DNA of 64,000 nucleotides from Ravibacter arvi (GTDB lineage Bacteria; Bacteroidota; Bacteroidia; Cytophagales; Spirosomataceae): contig NZ_BAABEY010000024.1 of assembly GCF_039540405.1 (NCBI RefSeq), forward strand, positions 1 through 64,000, written 5' to 3'. The notes under the pieces were generated by a model that did no database searches, was not told the origin of the DNA, and worked only from the letters and a program-made list of their open reading frames with translations. A program made the translations under genes and the position numbers. Position 1 is the first letter of the stretch, and each line of letters begins with the position of its first letter. Below are positions 17,653 to 27,014 of this stretch, piece after piece.

Positions 17653-20600
17653 CTAATTTTCTGCTTCTTTCCTGCTGATCAGCCAATAAAGGGGCGGGAG
17701 CAAAACCGGTGCGAAAAGCAGCGTACTGGTTAGCCCGCCGATAATCACGGTAGCCAGTGGTCTTTGTACATCCGAACCGATCCCGGTCGAGGTTGCGGCG
17801 GGGATCAGCCCCAGGATGGCCAGTACCAGGATGGACAGGATGGCACGTAGCTGCTCGCCGGACGTCTGGCGTACCAGTTCCATAGTAACTTTCTGGAATG
17901 CTGACGCGCGGTTCAGCGCAGAAACGAATAGCACACCGGCCATGACGGAGATCCCGAAAATGCTGACGAAGCCTACGCCCGCCGAAACATTAAAGTAGAA
18001 ACCTCTTAGGAGCAATGCCACTATGCCTCCCGCCAGTGCGAATAAAATGCAGCTCATGGTGAGGAGCGTATGTTTCAGGCTTTTGTAAAGCATGAAGAGA
18101 AAGATGAAAACCATCAGGATCGTCAGGGGAATGGTCAGTGCAAGCTGTTTACCGGCCCGCTCCAGGTTTTCATACTGGCCTCCGTAGACCACGTCATACC
18201 CTTTCGGGATGTGTACCTTCTTCCCGATTTTTCTTTTCAGCTCTTTCACAAATCCTCCCTGGTCCCTGCCGCGGATGTTGGTACGCACGGTTATCATACG
18301 CTTGTTGTTGTAACGGTAGATATTGGTTTGCCCTTCCATATAGTCCACGTTCGCGAGCTGGTTCATAGGGATGAGCGAACCGTTGGCAGAAGGCACCAGC
18401 AGGTTTTTTATTTCATCAATGTTGTTACGGAATTGGGGCAGGTAGCGGACCACGATGTCATACCTTTTTGTTCCGTCATACAATACTGAAATGTATTTCC
18501 CGCCGATCGCGGCCTCGATCATATTCTGTATGTCTGAAATGTTGATCCCGTAGCGGGCCGCCTGTTCGCGGTTGATCTGGATGGCGATTTGCTCCTGGGG
18601 CCCTTCCTGCTCAATATTGACCGATTCACTTCCGGGCATGGCCTTGGCAATTGCGGCGATAGTGTCGGCTTTGTGGCGCATCAGGGTGAGATCGTCGCCC
18701 ACGATGGAAACGGCGAGGTCGGCGGCGCTTCCGGTAACGATTTCCATTACCTGGTCAATAATCGGCTGCCCGGATGAAAAGCGTACCGCCGGAAGCTCCT
18801 TCTCCAGGTCGGTCCTGATGAGCCTGACGAGCTCTCTCTTGGTGATGGTGTCGCTCCACAAATGGTAATCTTTCAGGCCGACCAGGATTTCATTCCGGTT
18901 GGCTGGAAAGGGATCGGTGCCATCGTCGTTACGGCCGGCCTGTGTGATGACAAATGATATTTGCGGATAGCTGGCAATGATCGACCGTATTTTAGGGGCA
19001 TACCTGGCATTTTCCTGGATAGTGACGCCCGCAGGGAAATTCCCCCGTAGGAATATGGAACCTTCATCCAGCTCCGGTAAAAATTCGGAGCCGAGCTTTG
19101 CCCCCAACGCGATAAGCGCCAGCAGGAGGACGAAACCCGCCAGAACGGTTTTTTTTGCATGCCGCAGAAAGCCCGCAACGGCGCGCTCGTATTGTTCTTC
19201 AAAGAAAGACAGCACTACGTTTTTATGCTCTTTCATGGGTTTTCCCGGATCGGAAATGGCCTTGCTGTAGACGAAAGAGATCAGCACCGGAATGAAGGTA
19301 AGCGCAGCCAGCATGGACCCGATTACCGCGAAAGCCAGCGTTAAGGCCATCGGCGAAAAGAGTTTGCCCTCGACCCGGGTCATCAGCAGGATGGGCATAT
19401 AAGCCAGGATGATGATGACCACCGAGAAGAATATCTCGCGGCCTACTTCCTGGGCCGATGACAGCGTGATGCGAATGATGCCGGCTTCTTTTTCTTCCGC
19501 TGTAGCCGTCCGGTATTTTCGGATGAGGTGCTCTACCATCACACAGGCCCCGTCCACAATGATCCCGAAATCGATGGCGCCCAGTGAGAGCAGGTTGGCC
19601 GGAATACCGGTGAGCCGCATCAGGATAAAAGCAAAGAGGAGGGAAAAGGGAATGGTCAGTGCCACAACAAGCGCGCTCCGGACGCTACCCAGAAAGAATA
19701 TCAGGATAATGACCACGATGCTGATGCCTTCAAAAAGCGTTTTTCCAACGGTGTGCAGCGAATGATCAATCAGGAAGCTTCGGTCATAAAGAGCACGGAT
19801 TTGTACTCCTTCCGGAAGTTCGTGCGCCTGCAGATCGGCAATCCTGTGTTTCAGGTCGGCGAGCACCTCGCTCGGGTTTTCATACCGGCGGAGCAGGAAA
19901 ATTCCTTCCACACCATTGTTGACGCTGATGTTTTGATCCGGTATGGTATAACCCAGCACGCCGCTGGGCGGGGGCGGGGTGATCTCAACACTGGCGACAT
20001 CGCGTATGAAAACCGGGATCCCGTTTTCTGCTTTCAGCACGATGTTTTCTATATCGGTTTCGGTCTTAATGGCGCCGAGGCCGCGTACGGCAAAGCCCTG
20101 ACCACCCCGCTCAATGATATTCCCGCCGGTGTTCTGGTTGTTGGAAGTGACCGCATCTTCGACGTCTGCGATGGACAGGCCGTATTTCCTGAGCTTTTCG
20201 GGTGACGTCAGGATGTGAAATTGCTTCAGCGGACCGCCAAAGGTAACGATGTCGGCTACGCCGGCGGTCTGCAGCAGGTAGGGCTTGATCACCCAGTCCT
20301 GGAGGTCCCGCACCTGGGTAGGGGTATAAGTAGGGGGGGCTTCTACTACATACCGGAGAATTTCACCCACCGCGGTCGAAAGCGGCGCGAGCTCGGGCGT
20401 TACCCCGGCGGGGAGCTGCAGGGAAGACAGGCGTTCGAGTACCTGCTGGCGTGCAAAGTAATCGTTGGTGCCGTCCTTGAAAGTAAGCTGTACTACCGAC
20501 AGGCCGAAAATGGTTCTGCTCCTGCGATCCAGCACATTAGGGGTGTTTTGCAGCGCTCTTTCAATCGGTACCGTAACTTGCTGCTCCACCTCTTCGGCGG

Positions 20601-20769
20601 CCCTTCCCTGGAACGGGGCCACCACGATCACGTTGGTATCGGCAATGTCCGGGTAGGCTTCAATTTTTAACTGGGTGAAGCAGAAATACCCGACCGCCAT
20701 CAGGACAATGCCTACCGCTACTACTACCCAACGGTTCTTTAAAGAGAAAATCAGGATGCTTTTTATCAT
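17653..20769 (-). CDS. CzcA/CusA-type heavy-metal RND efflux pump
   Basis: Inner-membrane proton-driven pump of 1038 residues, the usual length of the heavy-metal RND family, moving metal ions out across both membranes with an adaptor and TolC-type channel. The N-terminal helix is followed by the conserved IEAYPDIADTNVIVVAPFQGRAAEEVEQQVTVPIE region. The TM4 proton-relay motif AIDFGIIVDGACVMVEH (about residue 400) is closer to the DFG-x-x-VDG form of divalent-cation pumps (Co, Zn, Cd, Ni) than to Cu/Ag pumps. Two porter repeats and twelve helices appear complete. It is last in an operon with the DUF190, adaptor and TolC genes. Confidence 0.93.
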   Translation of the reverse strand: MIKSILIFSLKNRWVVVAVGIVLMAVGYFCFTQLKIEAYPDIADTNVIVVAPFQGRAAEEVEQQVTVPIERALQNTPNVLDRRSRTIFGLSVVQLTFKDGTNDYFARQQVLERLSSLQLPAGVTPELAPLSTAVGEILRYVVEAPPTYTPTQVRDLQDWVIKPYLLQTAGVADIVTFGGPLKQFHILTSPEKLRKYGLSIADVEDAVTSNNQNTGGNIIERGGQGFAVRGLGAIKTETDIENIVLKAENGIPVFIRDVASVEITPPPPSGVLGYTIPDQNISVNNGVEGIFLLRRYENPSEVLADLKHRIADLQAHELPEGVQIRALYDRSFLIDHSLHTVGKTLFEGISIVVIILIFFLGSVRSALVVALTIPFSLLFAFILMRLTGIPANLLSLGAIDFGIIVDGACVMVEHLIRKYRTATAEEKEAGIIRITLSSAQEVGREIFFSVVIIILAYMPILLMTRVEGKLFSPMALTLAFAVIGSMLAALTFIPVLISFVYSKAISDPGKPMKEHKNVVLSFFEEQYERAVAGFLRHAKKTVLAGFVLLLALIALGAKLGSEFLPELDEGSIFLRGNFPAGVTIQENARYAPKIRSIIASYPQISFVITQAGRNDDGTDPFPANRNEILVGLKDYHLWSDTITKRELVRLIRTDLEKELPAVRFSSGQPIIDQVMEIVTGSAADLAVSIVGDDLTLMRHKADTIAAIAKAMPGSESVNIEQEGPQEQIAIQINREQAARYGINISDIQNMIEAAIGGKYISVLYDGTKRYDIVVRYLPQFRNNIDEIKNLLVPSANGSLIPMNQLANVDYMEGQTNIYRYNNKRMITVRTNIRGRDQGGFVKELKRKIGKKVHIPKGYDVVYGGQYENLERAGKQLALTIPLTILMVFIFLFMLYKSLKHTLLTMSCILFALAGGIVALLLRGFYFNVSAGVGFVSIFGISVMAGVLFVSALNRASAFQKVTMELVRQTSGEQLRAILSILVLAILGLIPAATSTGIGSDVQRPLATVIIGGLTSTLLFAPVLLPPLYWLISRKEAEN

Positions 20770-20772
20770 GGC

Positions 20773-21072
20773 TTACCATTGCTCAACCGGGTGGGTCACT
20801 ATGAACCCGCCCCGGTACTGTGTACGTAGATCCGTAAGGGCTTCTTTTACTTTTTTTTCTTTGTCGATGAAGGTGATCAGCATCGGAACGCCGTCGAAAG
20901 AGAAATACTGTCCCGGCTGTTTGAGGCTGTGGTGGCGTCCGAAACCCGTATCGCCGCTGAAGGACGTGGCGCCTGCGATGCCGTTTTCCAGCAATAGCTC
21001 CATGATAAACTGGTGCAGGGACCGATTCCCTTTCAGTTCGTCTTTGTCGAAATAAATTTGAGCCTGTAGCAT
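20773..21072 (-). CDS. DUF190 (GlnB-like fold) protein
   Basis: A 99-residue protein matching DUF190: the N-terminal strand AQIYFDKDELKGNRSLHQFI, the central Gly-rich ATSFSGDTGFGRH and the late FDGVPMLITFIDKEKKVKEAL. The family has a ferredoxin-like fold related to PII signalling proteins, but its role is not established. It sits three bases before the pump gene and five bases after the adaptor gene, so it is translated with the pump. It may sense nucleotide or metal state and modulate efflux; that is inference. Confidence 0.8.
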   Translation of the reverse strand: MLQAQIYFDKDELKGNRSLHQFIMELLLENGIAGATSFSGDTGFGRHHSLKQPGQYFSFDGVPMLITFIDKEKKVKEALTDLRTQYRGGFIVTHPVEQW

Positions 21073-21077
21073 AAGAT

Positions 21078-22082
21078 TTAGTATCCGAATGATAACCCTT
21101 TTAACTGCATGACACCTTGTGTTACAATTTCATCGCCATCTTTCAGGCCGCTGAATATGACCATGTTATCGCCGATCTGCTGACCGGGATGAATCCTGAC
21201 TCTCTGAAAGCTATTCGGGGTGCTCCTGAGAAAAGCGTAGTTTTCCCCCTGTACGGTTACCATGGCCGTTTTGGGGATACTGATGAAATTTCCTTCACTT
21301 AATCCGAAAGAGACCGTGGCAAACATGCCCGCTTTTAGTTTGCTGCTGCTGTTGTTGAGGCTGATGCGAAGCTTCACCATGCGGGTAATGTTGTCCATCA
21401 CGTCTGCGATGTGGTCTACTTTTCCTTTAAATTCCTCGTTCGGGAAGGCGGTAAAGTTGATGTTGCACTGGTTGCCTTCCCGGATCTTGCTGATCTGGCT
21501 TTCGGGGATATCGCAGATGAGGTAAGCCGAGCCAGCCCTGGCTTTTCTGAGCATATCGGGGTTGAAACCCGCGGAAACCAGCTTCGATTCATGTTCGATC
21601 ATAGCGGCCTTTTCATTGGCGAGATTGGATTGTTCCATGGCCTGGGCCGTTTGCGCATTCAGGAGATCCTGACCCGTGGCTGCGCCATGCGCATGAAGGT
21701 CATTGATGCGGTCCAGCTCTATTTGCCGTTTCCTGATATTGATGTTCTGGATCTGGCTGATATTGATTTGATGCTGAATGAGCTGCGTGTAGTTTCCGGC
21801 CAGCTCAGGGTTTTCAAAAAGCACGATGTTCTGGGCGGCGCCTTCCCCTGACGAGACTATGGTCGCCGCAATCTTTCCGGGAGCTTTAAATTCAGCGGTG
21901 ATATTGCCGCTGCCGATTTTCTCGATGCCGAACGAGGCCGTGCTCTGCCGGGTGGGGAAGGTGATGGTGTCACCGCTGTCGCTGACGACAGGCGGGGTAA
22001 CTTTTTCTTCTTTTCTGGCTTCCTCTTTCGTACAGGACGAAAAGTAAAGAAGACCGAATGCGATAAGAATGAGTCGATTCAT
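21078..22082 (-). CDS. RND efflux periplasmic adaptor lipoprotein
   Basis: Membrane-fusion protein of 334 residues that joins the pump to the outer-membrane channel. It opens with a lipoprotein signal (LILIAFGLLYFSSCTKEE, lipobox Cys near residue 17). The hairpin region is helical (IQNINIRKRQIELDRINDLHAHGAATGQD) and is followed by a barrel-type segment SAYLICDIPESQISKIREGNQCN and a membrane-proximal KTAMVTVQGENYAFL. It has the layout of the CusB/CzcB class but no obvious extra metal-binding His/Met tail. Its ATG overlaps the TolC stop codon by one base, so the two are translationally coupled. Confidence 0.88.
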   Translation of the reverse strand: MNRLILIAFGLLYFSSCTKEEARKEEKVTPPVVSDSGDTITFPTRQSTASFGIEKIGSGNITAEFKAPGKIAATIVSSGEGAAQNIVLFENPELAGNYTQLIQHQINISQIQNINIRKRQIELDRINDLHAHGAATGQDLLNAQTAQAMEQSNLANEKAAMIEHESKLVSAGFNPDMLRKARAGSAYLICDIPESQISKIREGNQCNINFTAFPNEEFKGKVDHIADVMDNITRMVKLRISLNNSSSKLKAGMFATVSFGLSEGNFISIPKTAMVTVQGENYAFLRSTPNSFQRVRIHPGQQIGDNMVIFSGLKDGDEIVTQGVMQLKGLSFGY

Positions 22083-23344
22083 TATTGTGCCAGTTGATTA
22101 ATAATTCCGGTTGCAAAAAGTAGTTTGATATAACTCTGACGATACATGCCCAGTGCTTCATGGTATTGCTGCTGGGTTTCCAGCCAGCTGCGCTGCGCCT
22201 CCAGGAAGTCAATAATGGTGGTGCCTCCCTTCAGGTAAGAATAGCGGACGTTGTCCAGGATGGTCTGGGACTGGCTTAACACACCGCGGAAACTTTCCGC
22301 GTTTTTCTTCTGAAGCTGGTAGCTGTCCCAGGCTGTCGAAATTTCCGTCCTGATTCTCTGCTCCAGGTCTGATACCTGTTTGGCTGCCTGTTCTTTCAGT
22401 ACATACGATTTTTTGATTTCGCCCTGGTTGCGGTTAAAGACGGGGAGGTCTATAGTGGCGTATATGCCCAGGTACGGAACCTTGTTTTGCGGGTTCCATA
22501 TGACGCCCAGTTCGGGCTGTGGGTAGGACAAGGCTTTCTGAAGCCTGATGTTGCTGACCGACGCATCGAGCAATGCCCGTGTGCCGGCGATGTCGCTCCT
22601 GTTTTGCAGCGACTGTGCGAGCAAACTGTCTATCCCGGCAGGATTGGTCAGTGCAAACTGGTCGGCGGTGTCGATACTGATGCTGCCGGGTATTCCCAGG
22701 AGGTAACCCAGTTCTTTTTGTTTGTTGGCGACTTCAAGGCCGGCTGTTTTACGCTCCAGCGCATATTGCTTGGCGAGTAGCTCGGTTCTGAACAGCTCGG
22801 TCTGCGTAATTACCTGGTTTTTGAAACGCAGCCGGTTGATTTCGGCCAGCGAGTCGACATTGGCAATGGCCAGGTCAATCAGGTTGAGCTGTTTTTGCGC
22901 CCGCCACAATTCCAGCCATTTGGCGGCTACATCAGCAAACAGGTTGCGCTCGGTTTCCTCGAACGTCTTTTGGGCCGCGCTGACATTTTTGTTCGCGAGT
23001 TCCAGCCTGGCTTCCCGTTGCCCTGCCAGTTGAAAAGGCTTGGTCAGCTGCCACCAGATCTGCCGGTTCCGGCCGTTGTACCAGTCGGGGTTCGCCGGGA
23101 GCGACGACGGCCGGAGCAGCTGAAGCGACTGGTTGTTAAGCGACGGGTTAGGTCGGAGACCGGCGGTAACTACGTCACTCTCGGCAACCCCGATTTGCGT
23201 ATAGGCAGCCTTCAGGAAGGAGTTGTTGCTTTTTGCATTTTGCAGTGCCTGTTGCAGGGTAAGGCGCTGTTGCGCCCGTATCGGCAAGGAGCCTGTCAAC
23301 AGAAAAATCGAAAACAGATGGACGAGCCGGATTTTCATAATCAC
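22082..23344 (-). CDS. TolC-family outer-membrane efflux protein
   Basis: Outer-membrane channel of 420 residues with a signal peptide (MKIRLVHLFSIFLLTGSLPIRAQQ). The mature protein has the two-fold repeat of long helices expected for the family: LTLQQALQNAKSNNSFLKAAYTQ near the start and the second copy SISIDTADQFALTNPAGIDSLLAQSLQNRSDI starting about residue 215. It forms the exit duct for the CzcA-type pump. It is the first gene of the four-gene export unit and is separated from the upstream kinase by 157 bases that contain a hairpin of tandem repeats. Confidence 0.9.
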   Translation of the reverse strand: MIMKIRLVHLFSIFLLTGSLPIRAQQRLTLQQALQNAKSNNSFLKAAYTQIGVAESDVVTAGLRPNPSLNNQSLQLLRPSSLPANPDWYNGRNRQIWWQLTKPFQLAGQREARLELANKNVSAAQKTFEETERNLFADVAAKWLELWRAQKQLNLIDLAIANVDSLAEINRLRFKNQVITQTELFRTELLAKQYALERKTAGLEVANKQKELGYLLGIPGSISIDTADQFALTNPAGIDSLLAQSLQNRSDIAGTRALLDASVSNIRLQKALSYPQPELGVIWNPQNKVPYLGIYATIDLPVFNRNQGEIKKSYVLKEQAAKQVSDLEQRIRTEISTAWDSYQLQKKNAESFRGVLSQSQTILDNVRYSYLKGGTTIIDFLEAQRSWLETQQQYHEALGMYRQSYIKLLFATGIINQLAQ

Positions 23345-23434
23345 AATAATTATGAAGCAAAATTGGGCGTCGTCCCTCTGAAAGGCCGTTAGAGAGCCAG
23401 TAGAAAAAAATTAGAATATTATTAGAGGGGGCTG

Positions 23435-23525
23435 TGAGGTATGAGGTATGAGGGGTGAGCCGTCTCCCCCCCCTCATACCTCATACCTCATACCTCATAC
23501 CTCACCCCTCACCCCTCACCCCTCC
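23435..23525. repeat. Heptanucleotide tandem repeat forming a 21-bp inverted repeat
   Basis: Four perfect copies of CCTCATA (23472-23499) are followed by three of CCTCACC (23500-23520) and a partial copy. Upstream, TGAGGTA repeats (23435-23455) form a perfect 21-bp inverted repeat with 23470-23490. The right part is translated as the last residues of the histidine kinase. The hairpin could act as a terminator or attenuator between the regulatory and export genes; the tandem units are prone to slippage. Confidence 0.85.
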
Positions 23526-24881
23526 AAAAACAACTGTAAAAGTGGTGCCCCGGTTTACCTCCGAAGTTACCGAAAGGTCGCCGTTGTGGAGCGAAATGAT
23601 TTTGCTGGTGAGTGAGAGACCGATGCCGTACCCGTCTGCGAGCGTCTTGTTTTCGCCGCGGTAAAACGGTATAAAGATATTTTTCAGGTCGTCAGCCGGA
23701 ATACCGGTGCCGTGGTCGGAAAAGGCAAGGGTGATCTTCCCGTCCTCAAGCGTAATCCTGACCAGGCACTGGTGGTCGGCGGAAAACTTGCATCCGTTGT
23801 CGAAGAGGTTGGAAAAGGCCGTTTTCAACAGGTATTCGTTGCCGTTCACCGTGATCTCTTCATCATTCTCAAAGGCATTTTCAAAATGGATATTGATTTT
23901 GTAGTCAGGGTTGGCGACCTGGACCTGGTGACGGGCGTCCAGCAACACTTCGTCTATACGTACCTGCTTGAACGCAATTTCAGAAGGATCGTAGCTGGCT
24001 TTGGCAAAGTCAAGCAGGCTGTTGGAGAGCTTTACCAGTTTCCGGGCATCTGTCAGCGCTTCCCGGATGATAACTTTGTATTCCGGGACGCTCCGTTCCT
24101 TATTGCCTGATAATTCCAGTTCGGTAATAATTGCGGCCAGGGGCGTTCTGATCTCGTGTGAAATATTGGAAACAAATTGTTTTTGGGCTTCAAACGAATT
24201 TTCGAGGCGGCTCAGCATTTCGTTGAAGGTATTGCCGAGCTCTGATATTTCGTCCCGGGTGTCGTTTACATTCAGCCTCAGATCAAGATTGGTGGCAGAG
24301 ATCCGGTTTGCCCTTTCGGTCATCTCTTTTACCGGGCTAAACGATCTTTTTGAAAAAAAACGCCCGGCAATATAAAGAAATAGCAGGGAGACAATAAAGA
24401 GTATGCTGCTGTTACGAAGCAGGTTGTTCAGTTTGTTATGGCCGTATTGGTCGTAAGCGGTAGCGGTAACAATGTAATCATTGCCGTCATGCTCAAACAG
24501 GAGCCCGATCGCCTGCCAGTCGTTCAGGTAGAAGGCAATCTTCTTTTTCTTCTTGATTTCACGGATCATTGCCGGTGTTTCCTTGATCGCGTCAATGTTG
24601 GCGGCGTCATGGTAAACGAGATTGAAACCGGTATCGTAAATGGCGACTTCCACTTCGTTGAGAATAGCACGGTTGTTCAGGTAGATTGTCTGAAGCGTGC
24701 CGGCATCTACCTTGGCATTCAGAAAAAGATTGGCCTTGGTAATGGCTTCTTTTTTCAGGAGGCCGAAGAATTCGCTTTCCCGGCTTTTCTTGGCCGAGAG
24801 GATAATAATGGACGCGAATACCAGCAGTATACTGGCCGTGATGAGCGTAAAAAGGATGGTGAGACGAGTCCTTATTTTCAT
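23502..24881 (-). CDS. Sensor histidine kinase of the metal efflux locus
   Basis: Membrane histidine kinase of 459 residues. It has an N-terminal helix (RLTILFTLITASILLVFASIII, residues 5-26), a periplasmic sensor region of about 130 residues, a second helix (SSILFIVSLLFLYIAGRFF), a HAMP region (VKEMTERANRISATNLDLRL), the phospho-acceptor H-box FVSNISHEIRTPLAAII, an N-box FSNLFDNGCKFS and a G-box DHGTGIPADDL. It resembles CusS-type kinases. The gene overlaps the response regulator by four bases. Its C-terminal GGVRGEG is encoded by the heptamer repeat, so repeat number could alter the tail. Confidence 0.92.
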   Translation of the reverse strand: MKIRTRLTILFTLITASILLVFASIIILSAKKSRESEFFGLLKKEAITKANLFLNAKVDAGTLQTIYLNNRAILNEVEVAIYDTGFNLVYHDAANIDAIKETPAMIREIKKKKKIAFYLNDWQAIGLLFEHDGNDYIVTATAYDQYGHNKLNNLLRNSSILFIVSLLFLYIAGRFFSKRSFSPVKEMTERANRISATNLDLRLNVNDTRDEISELGNTFNEMLSRLENSFEAQKQFVSNISHEIRTPLAAIITELELSGNKERSVPEYKVIIREALTDARKLVKLSNSLLDFAKASYDPSEIAFKQVRIDEVLLDARHQVQVANPDYKINIHFENAFENDEEITVNGNEYLLKTAFSNLFDNGCKFSADHQCLVRITLEDGKITLAFSDHGTGIPADDLKNIFIPFYRGENKTLADGYGIGLSLTSKIISLHNGDLSVTSEVNRGTTFTVVFGGVRGEG

Positions 24882-25561
24882 TCCGATTTCAGGATAAAGC
24901 CCATTCCGGATTTGGTATGAATGAGTTTTTGTTCAAACCCTTTGTCTATTTTTTTGCGCAGGTAATTGATATAAACGTCAATAAAATTCGTGCCGGTATC
25001 AAAGTGCGTATCCCAGATTTTTTCAGCAATTTCTACCCTGGAAAGTACACGCTCAGGGTTTTGCATCATATACTCGAGCAGGCGGAATTCCTTCGGGGTA
25101 AGGTTAATTTCCTGGCCCATTCGCTTCACGAGCTTGGTGTGCTGGTTCAATTCCAGGTCGGCAAATTTTAACAGGAAACCGCCTGAAGAACCGCCCTTCT
25201 GGTTTCGTTTGAGCAATGCCCGGATACGGACCAGCAGCTCGCGCATTTCAAAAGGCTTGACCAGGTAATCGTCTGCACCTGCGTCAAAGCCTTCGACTTT
25301 GTCGTCGGTTGTGCCGAGGGCTGTGAGCATGATTATGGGAAGGTCGGGGTTGGCCTGCCGTATCTGTTTGCATAGATCAAGGCCATCCAGCTTGGGGAGG
25401 ATAATGTCGGTGATCACAAGGTCGTATTCTTTGCCGAGGACCAGTTTTTTGCCGGAGGCGCCATCGTAGGCCACCATAGCTTCAAATCCCTGCTCCTCCA
25501 ATCCTCTTTTGATGAGTTCGGAAACCCGCTCGTCGTCCTCAACGATTAATATCTTTTTCAT
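24878..25561 (-). CDS. OmpR-family response regulator
   Basis: DNA-binding regulator of 227 residues. The receiver domain has the acidic pair at residues 9-10 (ILIVEDDE), the phospho-acceptor Asp52 (LVITDIILPKLDG) and the conserved Lys in DDYLVKPFEMRELL. The C-terminal winged-helix domain (about 130-225) has LTPKEFRLLEYMMQNPERVLSR and the typical VYINYLRKKIDKGF. It should receive phosphate from the overlapping kinase and switch on the export genes downstream. A longer frame reaches 25678, but the receiver begins exactly at the Met chosen here. A Met six codons upstream is also possible. Confidence 0.92.
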   Translation of the reverse strand: MKKILIVEDDERVSELIKRGLEEQGFEAMVAYDGASGKKLVLGKEYDLVITDIILPKLDGLDLCKQIRQANPDLPIIMLTALGTTDDKVEGFDAGADDYLVKPFEMRELLVRIRALLKRNQKGGSSGGFLLKFADLELNQHTKLVKRMGQEINLTPKEFRLLEYMMQNPERVLSRVEIAEKIWDTHFDTGTNFIDVYINYLRKKIDKGFEQKLIHTKSGMGFILKSE

Positions 25562-25761
25562 TGAACTGTCCCGCTCCATTTTATTACTGCGACACCGCAC
25601 CCGATAGCATGTTACAAAGAACGGATTTCTTTGCGGAATGTCAGAAATTTCAACCGTGCAACCGGCAATAAGCCGCAAGCGAACCGAAAAATCCGTGCAT
25701 TTGCAATTAATCCCGGCTCATGAAACCGGTGTGTTAAGTTATGATTTCTCATGAAATTGTC

Positions 25762-25769
25762 TAGTTTTG
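25762..25769 (+). promoter_or_regulatory. -7 box of the ECF sigma gene
   Basis: TAGTTTTG fits the Bacteroidota -7 consensus TAnnTTTG and lies 23 bases before the ATG of the sigma gene, leaving a leader of about 17 bases. No good -33 TTTG is seen at the expected distance. Confidence 0.45.
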
Positions 25770-25792
25770 CCGGGATGAATCCGACCTAGACG

Positions 25793-26377
25793 ATGAGTGA
25801 GCGCCATCTTTTCGAAACAATACCGTTAATGGATGATCATGCGCTCTGGGAGGCATTCACCAGGGGGGATAGAAGCGCCCTGGAGTTCATGTACCAAAAA
25901 AACATCCGGATACTTATCGCCTACGGTTTCAGGATCTCAAACGACCGCGATCTCGTTCAGGATAGCATACAAGATCTTTTTATTGAGCTATGGGACGGCA
26001 GAGAGCGACTGTCTGCAGTGGCTTCCATTAAAAGTTATCTTTTGAAGTCTTTGCGTTATAAGATCGTGCGGTCCGTAAGGTATGCAAAAACCGAAGCGCT
26101 GGGCGATGCCGACTACCAGGTGGAATATGATCATTTCGAATCCCGGATGTTGGAGGAAGAAACAAAGGTTCAAAATAATCAAAGATTGCATGCCGCAATT
26201 GAGCGGTTGCCAAAAAGGCAACGCGAAGCAATTCACCTCCGGTATTTCCAGGAATTGAGCAATGACGAGGTGGCCGCTCTGATGGGGGTGAATTACCAAT
26301 CAGCCTGTAAATTTATTTACACGGCCTTGAAGAACCTACGGGATGTAATGCTGCTCATCTGGGCGGTCTCCTGCTGA
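25793..26377 (+). CDS. ECF sigma-70 factor
   Basis: Extracytoplasmic-function sigma factor of 194 residues. Region 2 spans about residues 15-85 (LWEAFTRGDRSALEFMYQ, then DLVQDSIQDLFIELW for -10 recognition). Region 4 covers about 130-185 (RLPKRQREAIHLRYFQELSNDEVAALMGVNYQSACKFIYTAL). It resembles sigma factors that work with FecR anti-sigma proteins, but the nearest FecR lies about 3.5 kb away past five genes and has no sigma gene of its own. Pairing with that FecR is possible but unproven. It starts divergently from the two-component genes. Confidence 0.9.
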   Translation: MSERHLFETIPLMDDHALWEAFTRGDRSALEFMYQKNIRILIAYGFRISNDRDLVQDSIQDLFIELWDGRERLSAVASIKSYLLKSLRYKIVRSVRYAKTEALGDADYQVEYDHFESRMLEEETKVQNNQRLHAAIERLPKRQREAIHLRYFQELSNDEVAALMGVNYQSACKFIYTALKNLRDVMLLIWAVSC

Positions 26378-26438
26378 TCGCGCGGTATCCTTCTCCGCGC
26401 CGGTAGCCAGGCGTTTGGGCTGTGTTAAGAATTTGAAA

Positions 26439-27008
26439 ATGAAATACAAGTCTTTAGAATTACTCCGTCAGCTGGAAAAACAAACCCGGGATCACCTGGA
26501 TTTTGTCACTTCCCTGAAAATGATGCCGGAGGAGGAGTTGAACCGAAGACCGGTTGACGGGGCATGGAACATCCTGGAATGCCTGCAGCACCTGAATCTT
26601 TACGGGGAATTCTACCTTGGCGAAATTTCAGTACGAATGGGCCGAAGCGACTCAAAACCAGCCGTTGATTTTAAAAGTGGTCTCCTAGGGAATTATTTTG
26701 CCCGGAGTATACTTCCCCGGGACAAAACAAAAAAAATGAAGACATTCCGGGAGATGGATCCGATCTATGCCGGACTTACTGCTGACGTCATCGATGTTTT
26801 TCTGGACCAGCTGGAGAATCTGCTTCGCCTGCTGGAACAGGCTGAGTCAAAAGATTTGAATAGGATTCGTATCCGTTTGTCTTTCAGTAGGTTGTTTCGG
26901 TTGCGACTGGGCGATATGTTTCGCTTTCTTGTCAATCACAACGTCAGGCACATTGTGCAGATAAGAAATATACTATCTTCCCGTTCCCGGGCTGAAAGCT
27001 ACCATTGA
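26439..27008 (+). CDS. DinB-like four-helix protein
   Basis: Protein of about 189 residues resembling the DinB/YfiT metalloprotein superfamily, four-helix-bundle enzymes often with a metal site of three His. The opening LLRQLEKQTRDHLDFVTSLKMMPEEELNRRPVDGAWNILECLQHL and late NHNVRHIVQIRNIL fit: His in ECLQHL, and His in NHNVRH, are the likely ligands. Members include thiol-dependent transferases, with substrate unknown here. I start at the Met at 26439 rather than the TTG upstream. It follows the sigma gene by 61 bases and may be co-transcribed. Confidence 0.75.
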   Translation: MKYKSLELLRQLEKQTRDHLDFVTSLKMMPEEELNRRPVDGAWNILECLQHLNLYGEFYLGEISVRMGRSDSKPAVDFKSGLLGNYFARSILPRDKTKKMKTFREMDPIYAGLTADVIDVFLDQLENLLRLLEQAESKDLNRIRIRLSFSRLFRLRLGDMFRFLVNHNVRHIVQIRNILSSRSRAESYH

Positions 27009-27014
27009 GCTTCA

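Noticed and set aside
23472..23520. CRISPR-like tandem repeat
   Set aside because: Units are only seven bases and directly adjacent with no spacers, and no cas gene is near.
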